From: Spirochaetales bacterium UBA6872
Lineage (GTDB): Bacteria; Spirochaetota; Spirochaetia; Sphaerochaetales; Sphaerochaetaceae
Reading direction: 5' to 3'
DNA length: 48,324 bases
Assembly: GCA_002452215.1 (NCBI GenBank)
Contig: DKCO01000054.1
Span: 1-48,324 of the forward strand
This document shows positions 34,354 through 40,770 of the stretch, one piece after another. The notes below the pieces were generated by a model that did not search any database, had not been told where the DNA came from, and worked only from the letters and a program-made list of their open reading frames with translations. A program made the position numbers and the translations under genes. Positions within the stretch are counted from its first letter, which is position 1; every line of letters begins with the position of its first letter.

Positions 34354-35379
34354 ATGGCACGAGAAGAAGAGAGGCTATATGGCGTAAGCGCTTTCCATGT
34401 TGGAGCTAAGCGTTACACTCCAAAAAACAGCGTATTTAACGATAAAGTAGAGGTTTTTACAGATGGCTACGGCGTCATTTCAGATGTATCGAATAGGAAA
34501 AAACTTTTTCGCCTTTCGATTCCAGATGAGATCGAAGGAGTCTCGATAGATGAAATCGGGCCAAATGCATTCAAGGACTGTGTAAATCTTGAGATTCTCA
34601 TGCTTGCAAAAAGCATCGAAAGAATAGATGCTCATGCATTTGAAAATTGCATAAAATTGCGAGTTGCTGTCTTTGGCGATAGCGTCTATGAAATCGGTGA
34701 TTCAGCATTTGAAAACTGCCCTGATTTGGAGAATATATATTTTTCGCCTTCGCTTGAAAAAATAGGATCAAGAGCATTTTATGGATGCAATAGCCTGAGA
34801 AGTGTGAAACTCTTCGGTCCTGCTGCTCTTGGTTCGATGTGTTTCTCATCTTGCAAAAGGCTTGAGAATGTAGAGTTCGAAAGAATAAGAGAGATTCCAG
34901 ATGGAGCATTCTTATCATCAGGCTTAAAAAGGATAAGGATATCAAACGATGTTGAAAGGATAGGCATATCAGCTTTTTCCAGATGTACTAGTCTTGAATC
35001 AATAACATATGACGGAACTATAGATGATTTTCGCAAAATATTCTTCGGAATAAATTGGAATAAGGATATTCCATCATCATGTGTCCTCCTGTTAAGGGAC
35101 AATAGAGGAAAGTACTACAATGCATTCGAACAGAAAACAGAAGTAACAGTTGAATGCGATGATTCTTTGAGAAAGGATCTGGAGCTTCTTGGTGTTGATA
35201 GCGATAGGCCAACACTTTCAGATATCACGAAATGCTACAGAAATAAAGCAAGAAAGTTCCATCCAGATGTACTCTCAGGTCTTGATTTGGATATCTTGTA
35301 CACTGAATTTGCTTCAAATAAATTCAGACTATATACAGAGGCTTATGAAAGGTTGATTTCATATTATAAAAATAAATGA
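34354..35379 (+). CDS. BspA-type leucine-rich repeat protein with C-terminal J-domain
   Basis: 341 residues without a signal peptide. Residues ~65-225 hold about six or seven BspA/LRR_5 repeats (NAFKDCVNLEIL, HAFENCIKLRVA, SAFENCPDLENI, AFYGCNSLRSV, SAFSRCTSLESI). Residues ~275-340 look like a J-domain: ITKCYRNKARKFHPDVL with the HPD triad at 303-305, followed by a helix matching J-domain helix III. J-domains stimulate DnaK, so the protein may be a cytosolic DnaK co-chaperone with an LRR client module. LRR_5 proteins are more often surface-exposed, so the combination is unusual. Confidence 0.8.
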   Translation: MAREEERLYGVSAFHVGAKRYTPKNSVFNDKVEVFTDGYGVISDVSNRKKLFRLSIPDEIEGVSIDEIGPNAFKDCVNLEILMLAKSIERIDAHAFENCIKLRVAVFGDSVYEIGDSAFENCPDLENIYFSPSLEKIGSRAFYGCNSLRSVKLFGPAALGSMCFSSCKRLENVEFERIREIPDGAFLSSGLKRIRISNDVERIGISAFSRCTSLESITYDGTIDDFRKIFFGINWNKDIPSSCVLLLRDNRGKYYNAFEQKTEVTVECDDSLRKDLELLGVDSDRPTLSDITKCYRNKARKFHPDVLSGLDLDILYTEFASNKFRLYTEAYERLISYYKNK

Positions 35380-35451
35380 TATAAAATATAACCAAAATGG
35401 CTATTTGTATATAGCATATCATAATATTAATGCAATTATTTGCAAAGTTTA

Positions 35452-35480
35452 TTGACCTAAGTTTGCTAATTGTGTATAAG
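35452..35480 (+). promoter_or_regulatory. Promoter of the ffh-rplS operon
   Basis: TTGACC (35452-35457), a 17-nt spacer, and TATAAG (35475-35480), each 5 of 6. The leader is ~23 nt and includes AGGAG (35500-35504) 5 nt before the ffh ATG, so this operon is not leaderless. Confidence 0.75.
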
Positions 35481-35509
35481 AAAATCTGTTGCCCAAATCA
35501 GGAGAATAT

Positions 35510-36847
35510 ATGTTTGATAGTATAAGCTCGAAGTTTACAGGAATAATGAAGACGCTCTCAGGAAAGGGCAAGATCTCAGAGAAGAATATCAAAGACGCTG
35601 TTGAAGAGATCAAACAAGCACTTTTGGATGCCGATGTCAATTTGCGTGTTGTAAGGCGATTTGTCAACTCGACAACAGAGGAGGCTTTGGGAGCAAAGGT
35701 CTTGAATGCTGTGGATCCTGGACAGCAATTTACTAAAATCGTCTACGACAAGATGGTTGCTCTTCTGGGTGGAAATGAAGATGAGACCAAGCTCAAGCTA
35801 AAAGGTAAGGATACAACATCTGTCATACTCTTGATGGGACTTCAAGGTTCTGGTAAGACCACTGCAGCTCACAAGCTTGCATACAAGCTGAAGAAAGAGG
35901 GCAGGAATGTCATGCTCGTTGCAGATGATCTTGTTCGTCCTGCAGCCATAGAGCAACTCCAGCTCTTAGGTGAAAAGGCAGGAGTTCCTGTATTTACGAT
36001 TCCGGGCGAGAAGGATGCAACAGCTGTTGCTGAAAGAGCTCTTTCAAAAGCAAAGCATGAGCTGTACGATACTGTTATCATCGATACATCTGGTCGTATG
36101 CACCTCGATCAGAGTCTCATGGCTGAGATTCAGTCCATTGCTAAGGCTGTAAAGCCAGATGAGACTTTGTTTGTCGCTGATGCAATGACTGGCCAAAGCG
36201 CTGTAGATATTGCAAAAGAGTTCGAGGAAAAGGTAGGTATTACAGGTGTAATCCTGACGAAGTTCGATTCTGACACACGAGGTGGTGCTGCTCTTTCATT
36301 ACGCTCTGTCGTAGGAAAGCCGATAAAGTTCATAGGAACTGGCGAGAAAATGGAGGATTTGGAGGTCTTCCATCCAGAGAGAATCGCTTCAAGAATCCTT
36401 GGAATGGGCGATGTTGTGTCGCTTGTAGAGAAAGCCCAAGAGGCTTTTGACCAGAAAGAGGCCGAGAAACTCCAGAAAAAGATGGAGAAGAACACATTTG
36501 ACTTGCAAGACTATCTTGATCAAATGGAGAAGATGGATAAGATGGGTTCGGCCGATAAGCTTCTGGAGATGATTCCTGGCGCAAAAGGCAATATAAGTGC
36601 CGATGATTTGGACCTTAGCGAAATAAAAAGAGAGAAAGCAATCATAAAATCAATGACTGTTTTCGAGCGATCGAACTATAGAATCATCGGGCCATCAAGA
36701 AGAAAGAGAATCGCAAAAGGCTCTGGAACAACAGTCTCTGATGTAAATAGGCTGTTGAAGAAATTTGAGAAAACGAAGCTTATAATGAAAAAGCTTGCAA
36801 CGAACAAAAAGTACCAAGCTGCTCTGTTAAAGGGCTTAGGTATGTAA
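35510..36847 (+). CDS. ffh: Signal recognition particle protein Ffh
   Basis: 445 residues. An N-domain helical bundle, then the GTPase G-domain with GLQGSGKTT (~104-112), DTSGRMHLD and TKFDSDTRGGAAL, then a methionine-rich M-domain ending in GSGTTVSDVNRLLKKF, which binds 4.5S RNA. It targets nascent membrane proteins. ATG 35510 is chosen by its AGGAG over an upstream TTG at 35489. It is the first gene of the classic ffh-rpsP-khpA-rimM-trmD-rplS order. Confidence 0.97.
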   Translation: MFDSISSKFTGIMKTLSGKGKISEKNIKDAVEEIKQALLDADVNLRVVRRFVNSTTEEALGAKVLNAVDPGQQFTKIVYDKMVALLGGNEDETKLKLKGKDTTSVILLMGLQGSGKTTAAHKLAYKLKKEGRNVMLVADDLVRPAAIEQLQLLGEKAGVPVFTIPGEKDATAVAERALSKAKHELYDTVIIDTSGRMHLDQSLMAEIQSIAKAVKPDETLFVADAMTGQSAVDIAKEFEEKVGITGVILTKFDSDTRGGAALSLRSVVGKPIKFIGTGEKMEDLEVFHPERIASRILGMGDVVSLVEKAQEAFDQKEAEKLQKKMEKNTFDLQDYLDQMEKMDKMGSADKLLEMIPGAKGNISADDLDLSEIKREKAIIKSMTVFERSNYRIIGPSRRKRIAKGSGTTVSDVNRLLKKFEKTKLIMKKLATNKKYQAALLKGLGM

Positions 36848-36863
36848 ATACAAGGAGAAAAAG

Positions 36864-37124
36864 ATGAGTACAACAATGAGACTTAAGAGGATTGGAACTA
36901 AAAAAAGACCTTATTATAGGCTAGTAGTCCAGGATAGCAGGATTGCAACATCTTCTAAGACAATCGATGAGGTTGGAACATACCGCCCAGTTGAGAAGGA
37001 AAACCAAGTAACTCTTGATGTAGAGAAGGTCAAGAGCTGGATTTCAAAGGGTGTTGTTGTTTCGCCAACTGTCAAGAGCATTCTCAATTCAAATGGTATC
37101 TCTATCGATCGCACTCAGGCTTAA
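36864..37124 (+). CDS. rpsP: 30S ribosomal protein bS16
   Basis: 86 residues. MRLKRIGTKKRPYYRLVVQDSR and IDEVGTYRP are diagnostic of bS16, an early-assembly protein of the 30S body. AAGGAG precedes the ATG. It sits 16 nt after ffh in the conserved operon. The preferred start could also be the Met at residue 5, since the family usually begins M(V/A)xIRL. Confidence 0.97.
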   Translation: MSTTMRLKRIGTKKRPYYRLVVQDSRIATSSKTIDEVGTYRPVEKENQVTLDVEKVKSWISKGVVVSPTVKSILNSNGISIDRTQA

Positions 37125-37145
37125 TGCCAAAGGAGAATGGTCGAG

Positions 37146-37379
37146 ATGGAGAAGGAACTAGTTGAATTTGTAGTAAAGAACCTTGTAGACAAGCCAGATG
37201 CTGTCAACGTCAATGTTTTGGAAGGCGACAAGAATACTGTATTGGAGCTTTCTGTAGCTGAAGAGGATATTGGCAAAGTCATTGGCAAACAGGGACGCAT
37301 CGCAAAAGCTTTGAGAACTTTGATTGCTGCAAGCTCTTCAAAAAGCGGAAGGCATGTAAGTTTGGATATCCTGGACTGA
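37146..37379 (+). CDS. khpA: KH-domain RNA-binding protein KhpA
   Basis: 77 residues. Start MEKELVEFVVKNLVDKP and the KH motif VAEEDIGKVIGKQGRIAKALRTLI with its GxxG loop (GKQG) are diagnostic. KhpA usually pairs with KhpB/Jag as an RNA chaperone that influences cell division and envelope genes. ATG 37146 is preferred over ATG 37137, which lies only 1 nt from the AAAGGAG. It overlaps rimM by 1 nt (TGATG). Confidence 0.94.
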   Translation: MEKELVEFVVKNLVDKPDAVNVNVLEGDKNTVLELSVAEEDIGKVIGKQGRIAKALRTLIAASSSKSGRHVSLDILD

Positions 37380-37891
37380 TGAAAGCAAATATTCTTTCTA
37401 CAGCGAAAATCGGGAAGACGCATGGTCTTGAAGGCTTTCTTAGAATCTATTCTTTTTCTGGCGAGTATAATCACTTGAAGAAGCTTGAGAAGTGCAATGT
37501 AAAGCTACCAGATGGGACAAGCAAGGCTCTGGATATTGATTCATTTCGAATCCAGGGCGATTTGTATTTGATACGTTTTTCAGGTTTTGACACACCAGAG
37601 AAAGCAAGAAATCTCTCGAATGGCATAATCGAGATAGAAAGAGAGAAAGCACCAAAGCTAAAGAAAGGTGAGTACTATGTAGCTGACCTCTATCAAATGG
37701 AAGTTTTCTCTTGCGGAAAGAATATAGGCAAGGTCATAGATACTATAGATGGGCCTCAAGCTATTCTTCTTGAAATTCTGAAGTACGAAAGCGGCAAAAC
37801 ACATCTAGTGCCACTTCTTCCTGTTTATATATCCGATGTGGATGTTGATGGGAACAAAATGAATCTATTGATGCCGGAGCTATTGGATTGA
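37379..37891 (+). CDS. rimM: 16S rRNA processing protein RimM
   Basis: 170 residues. Residues ~8-25 (TAKIGKTHGLEGFLRIYSFS) match the RimM N-terminal domain, and YYVADLYQMEVFSCGKNIGKVIDTID the PRC-barrel part with the conserved EYYVxDL. It binds uS19 and assists 30S head maturation. It couples to khpA at its start and overlaps the TTG start of trmD by 4 bp. Confidence 0.95.
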   Translation: MKANILSTAKIGKTHGLEGFLRIYSFSGEYNHLKKLEKCNVKLPDGTSKALDIDSFRIQGDLYLIRFSGFDTPEKARNLSNGIIEIEREKAPKLKKGEYYVADLYQMEVFSCGKNIGKVIDTIDGPQAILLEILKYESGKTHLVPLLPVYISDVDVDGNKMNLLMPELLD

Positions 37892-38631
37892 AACTAACAT
37901 TTCTGACACTCTTTCCTCAGATGATCGAGCCTTTTTTCAATGCTTCTATTATGAAAAGGGCTGTTTCTGAATCATTGATCGACTATGAAATAATCAACTT
38001 CAGGAATTTTGCATCTGGTGTGCACCAGAAGACAGATGATTATGTCTTTGGAGGTGGCGCAGGTCAGCTCTTGATGCCAGATCCGCTTTTCAAAGCACTT
38101 GATTCTCTTGATGCAAAAGGTAGAAACGGGGGAAAAAAGCGTGTTGTTTTCCCAACTCCATCAGGGAAGCTTTTCAACCAAAGTTATGCTGAGAATCTAT
38201 CGAAAGAAGATGAGTTGATTTTCATTTGCGGTCATTATGAGGGCTTGGATCAAAGAGTCATTGACGAGTATGTTACAGATGAAATCTCGATTGGGGATTA
38301 TGTGCTTTCGGCAGGAGAGACAAGTGCATTAGTGATTGTAGATGCTCTTTATAGGCTAATCGATGGCGTAATATCAAAAGAAAGCTTGGACGAAGAGAGC
38401 TTTTCCAATGGTTTATTGGAATATCCTCAATATACAAAGCCCAGAAGCTATTGCGCAAAAGACGTTCCTAGTGTATTATTATCCGGTCATGAGCGACATA
38501 TTACCGAATGGCGCTTTGGCAAAAGGCTGGAAAAAACGCTGCTCAACCGGCCGGATCTGCTCTCGCGTGCCTCTCTCAGCATAAAGGAGCGACAAGAACT
38601 ATTGAAAATTTTAGTAAAAGAGGATTTTTGA
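37888..38631 (+). CDS. trmD: tRNA (guanine-37-N1) methyltransferase TrmD
   Basis: 247 residues. Typical SPOUT features: FLTLFPQMIEPFF at the start, GGGAGQLLMPDPLFKAL, the knot segment FICGHYEGLDQRVIDEYVTDEISIGDYVLSAGE with the SAM-binding ICGHYEG, and RHITEWR at the linker. It methylates G37 to prevent frameshifting. It starts with TTG overlapping the rimM stop (TTGA). The 3' end (about 38540-38580) is locally GC-rich with codons unlike the neighbours. Confidence 0.96.
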   Translation: MKLTFLTLFPQMIEPFFNASIMKRAVSESLIDYEIINFRNFASGVHQKTDDYVFGGGAGQLLMPDPLFKALDSLDAKGRNGGKKRVVFPTPSGKLFNQSYAENLSKEDELIFICGHYEGLDQRVIDEYVTDEISIGDYVLSAGETSALVIVDALYRLIDGVISKESLDEESFSNGLLEYPQYTKPRSYCAKDVPSVLLSGHERHITEWRFGKRLEKTLLNRPDLLSRASLSIKERQELLKILVKEDF

Positions 38632-38633
38632 TT

Positions 38634-38990
38634 ATGGATATTATCAAGGCTATTGAAGCAAAGCAGATCAAGGAGAATGCTGAGAATTTCAGTGTTGGAG
38701 ATACAGTTAAGGTTTTTTTCAAGATCGTTGAAGGTACAACAGAAAGAGTACAGGTCTTTGAAGGAATCGTTATTGCTAAGAACAACAGCGGTATAAGAAA
38801 GACATTCACTGTAAGAAAAATCAGCTATGGTGTTGGTGTCGAGAGAATATTTCCGATTAACTCGCCAAGAATCGAGAAGATCGAAGTTTCAAGAAAGGGT
38901 CGCGTAAGACGTGCAAAGCTTTACTACCTAAGATCGAGAGTAGGAAAGGCTGCAAAGGTTCGCGAATTGATTGTAAAGAAGAATGCATAG
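38634..38990 (+). CDS. rplS: 50S ribosomal protein bL19
   Basis: 118 residues. The pattern FSVGDTVKVFFKIVEGTTERVQVFEGIVIAKNNSG, then FTVRKISYGVGVERIFP and KLYYLRSRVGKAAKVRE, identifies bL19 at the subunit interface. The ATG at 38634 lies 2 nt after the trmD stop; a longer upstream in-frame extension lies within trmD and is rejected. A terminator follows 5 nt after the stop. Confidence 0.97.
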   Translation: MDIIKAIEAKQIKENAENFSVGDTVKVFFKIVEGTTERVQVFEGIVIAKNNSGIRKTFTVRKISYGVGVERIFPINSPRIEKIEVSRKGRVRRAKLYYLRSRVGKAAKVRELIVKKNA

Positions 38991-38995
38991 CAAGG

Positions 38996-39020
38996 TGGGT
39001 CACATATGTGGCCCATTTTT
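38996..39020 (+). terminator. Terminator of the ffh-rplS operon
   Basis: An 8-bp stem TGGGTCAC/GTGGCCCA (one T-G pair) with an ATAT loop, followed by five T. Confidence 0.9.
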
Positions 39021-39038
39021 AAAAAGAAAGAATCAATC

Positions 39039-39067
39039 TTGTTTGATTTTATCCAATTAGCTACACT
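39039..39067 (+). promoter_or_regulatory. Promoter of the zinc protein-coaD unit
   Basis: TTGTTT (39039-39044), a 17-nt spacer, and TACACT (39062-39067), each a 4-of-6 match or close. The -10 ends 6 nt before the ATG at 39074. No ribosome binding site is present, so a leaderless mRNA is predicted. Confidence 0.45.
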
Positions 39068-39073
39068 TAAATC

Positions 39074-39541
39074 ATGAAAGATCAAAAATCCAAAAGCAAG
39101 GGTGCTAAGAATCCTGGACAGACACAAAAAAAGAGCAACGCAAAAAAAAAGAAGGATGCGATAAGCGGTTTTTCTACTTTGAGCCAAGTTGCTGGTGTGC
39201 CATGTACCAGGGAGTACCATTCAGATATCCCAATTCTTCCTGTAAAAACTGTTAATGAGCCTGGTCTTATTTGTCCTATTTGCGGGAAAAGGATAGATAA
39301 TATTGCTTCAAGCATTATCGATCCAAATGGCGATTTTGTCCATTTCGATTGTGCTCTAGACGAAATTAAGAAAAGTGAAGTGATAGAAGATGGTCAAGTC
39401 CTATCATATATAGGCAGCGGCAACTTTGGAATTTGCCAAAAGGATGAGAATGGCAAGTGGATGATTTTGAAGACAATCAACTATGAAAGCCCTGAGAAAA
39501 ACAAAGAGATGAAAGCTTATGTGGAGGGTTTGAAGAGTTGA
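39074..39541 (+). CDS. Zinc-finger-like protein of unknown function
   Basis: 155 residues. A very basic, low-complexity N-terminal tail of ~30 residues (rich in Lys, Gln, Ser) precedes a globular part. A likely zinc site is CPICGKRI...FVHFDC (C-x2-C then H-x2-C, about residues 68-94). A short beta-rich C-terminus follows (GSGNFGICQKDENGKW). The basic tail suggests nucleic-acid or ribosome binding, but that is inference. It overlaps the coaD start by 4 bp (TTGA). Confidence 0.75.
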   Translation: MKDQKSKSKGAKNPGQTQKKSNAKKKKDAISGFSTLSQVAGVPCTREYHSDIPILPVKTVNEPGLICPICGKRIDNIASSIIDPNGDFVHFDCALDEIKKSEVIEDGQVLSYIGSGNFGICQKDENGKWMILKTINYESPEKNKEMKAYVEGLKS

Positions 39542-40023
39542 AAATAGCAATGCTTCCAGGCTCTTTCGATCCTCCAACCTTGGGCCACATAAACATCATA
39601 GAACGCAGCGCAAGACTCTTTGACAAGCTTTTTGTTGTAGTTGCAAGTAACATTGCAAAAAAACCTTTGTTCACAGCAGATGAGCGAGTAGAGCTTTTGA
39701 AGGAGACACTTGATGTAGAAAACATCGAAGTAGTCTCTTATTCTGGTTTGATGGCTGTATTTGCGAAAGAACATAACGTGGATGTTCTTATCAGGGGCGT
39801 GAGATCTCAAACTGATTTCAATAGCGAGTTTGAGTATGCTATGAACAACAGAGAGCTTAATAAAGATCTTGAGGTTTTATTCATCCCAACGGATCACAAA
39901 TACTTTCTATTGCATTCATCACAAGTGAAGGAACTTTGCGCATTCGGCGTTGATGTATCATCTATGGTTCCTAAGAATATCTTGCCACTTCTTGCTGAAA
40001 GAATCGAAAAACGAGAAATATAG
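39538..40023 (+). CDS. coaD: Phosphopantetheine adenylyltransferase
   Basis: 161 residues. The nucleotidyltransferase motif PGSFDPPTLGHINII with TxGH (TLGH), the RGVRSQTDFNSEFEYAMNNREL block and the C-terminal LHSSQVKELCAFG are diagnostic of CoaD, the fourth step of coenzyme A synthesis. It uses a TTG start at 39538 with GGAGGG 7 nt upstream, overlapping the stop of the previous gene. Confidence 0.96.
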   Translation: MKIAMLPGSFDPPTLGHINIIERSARLFDKLFVVVASNIAKKPLFTADERVELLKETLDVENIEVVSYSGLMAVFAKEHNVDVLIRGVRSQTDFNSEFEYAMNNRELNKDLEVLFIPTDHKYFLLHSSQVKELCAFGVDVSSMVPKNILPLLAERIEKREI

Positions 40024-40083
40024 CATTGTTTTTGAATTGATCTTGCAAAAAAATAGATTTTTGGAAAATATTCTCAATAACGC

Positions 40084-40112
40084 TTGACTTGTTTTGCAAA
40101 TTTCCGTTTAAT
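40084..40112 (+). promoter_or_regulatory. Promoter of tRNA-Tyr
   Basis: TTGACT (40084-40089), a 17-nt spacer, and TTTAAT (40107-40112), each 5 of 6. Transcription would begin ~14 nt before the mature tRNA. Confidence 0.75.
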
Positions 40113-40132
40113 ACTACTTGTCTTTGACATTT

Positions 40133-40214
40133 GGAGAGGTTCCCGAGCGGTCAAAGGGGGCAGACTGTAAATCTGTTGGCTTAGCCTTCGAAGGTCCGAA
40201 TCCTTCTCTCTCCA
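40133..40214 (+). tRNA. tRNA-Tyr (GTA anticodon)
   Basis: 82-nt class II tRNA. The acceptor GGAGAGG pairs with TCTCTCC (one G-T pair), discriminator A at 40214. The anticodon loop CTGTAAA gives GTA (40167-40169). The variable arm is long, as in bacterial tRNA-Tyr, and the T-arm GAAGG/CCTTC encloses TCCGAAT. CCA is not encoded. Confidence 0.95.
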
Positions 40215-40246
40215 TTAGCCTTCACGAAAGTGGAGGCTAATTCTTT
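40215..40246 (+). terminator. Hairpin directly after tRNA-Tyr
   Basis: An 11-bp stem TTAGCCTTCAC/GTGGAGGCTAA with a GAAA tetraloop starts at the base after the tRNA discriminator. The T tract is weak (TTCTTT), so it may attenuate and leave some read-through into the YkgJ-like gene, or it may guide tRNA 3' processing. Confidence 0.6.
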
Positions 40247-40258
40247 GACTGGAGTTTT

Positions 40259-40714
40259 ATGTTTTACAAAGATGGTCTTGCATTCGAATGCCAACGTTGT
40301 CTATATTGCTGCTCTACAGAGCCAGGCTACGTCTTTCTTTCCGAGCTTGATATATCAAATGCATCCAATGCTTTGGCTCTCGATAAAAAGGAATTTGTCA
40401 AAATATATTGCAGGTATGTTGATTTTGGGCCATATTGGATGATTTCCTTAAAAGAGAAGAGCAACTATGATTGCATATTTCTGACTAAAAATGGTTGTTC
40501 TATCTACTCGGGGCGTCCTGTTCAGTGTCGTACTTATCCTTTCTGGAAAGGAATTATCGAAAGTGAAAAAAACTGGAAAGAAGAATCTAAATCATGCCCA
40601 GGGATCGGGAAGGGAAGAAAGATCGATGCGAAGATAATCGATGAGATTGTGGCAAAAAACAATAGCAATGTTGCCCAGATTATTTTCAAAGGCACAAAAG
40701 ACCCTTATCGATAA
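40259..40714 (+). CDS. YkgJ-family cysteine cluster protein
   Basis: 151 residues. The cysteine layout C-x2-C-x2-CC near residues 11-18, DCIFLTKNGCSIYSGRPVQCRTYPFW near 72-97, and a later CPGIGKG match the YkgJ (CxxCxxCC) family, which probably binds a metal or an Fe-S cluster. The enzymatic role is not established. GGAG lies 4 nt before the ATG. It probably depends on read-through from the tRNA-Tyr promoter, as no separate promoter is evident. Confidence 0.88.
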   Translation: MFYKDGLAFECQRCLYCCSTEPGYVFLSELDISNASNALALDKKEFVKIYCRYVDFGPYWMISLKEKSNYDCIFLTKNGCSIYSGRPVQCRTYPFWKGIIESEKNWKEESKSCPGIGKGRKIDAKIIDEIVAKNNSNVAQIIFKGTKDPYR

Positions 40715-40736
40715 AAATATTTGTAAAATCTTGATT

Positions 40737-40765
40737 TTGAGCTATATTATATTATGGGGTATTTT
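40737..40765 (+). promoter_or_regulatory. Promoter of dnaG-rpoD
   Basis: TTGAGC (40737-40742), a 17-nt spacer, and TATTTT (40760-40765). The -10 ends 5 nt before the TTG start of dnaG. Both elements are only partial matches. Confidence 0.4.
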
Positions 40766-40770
40766 CTGTA

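Noticed and set aside
38508..38633. An upstream in-frame extension of rplS
   Set aside because: It lies within trmD, and bL19 homology begins at the ATG at 38634.
40754..40770. An ATG start for dnaG upstream of the TTG
   Set aside because: It is 17 nt away from the TTG and therefore out of frame.
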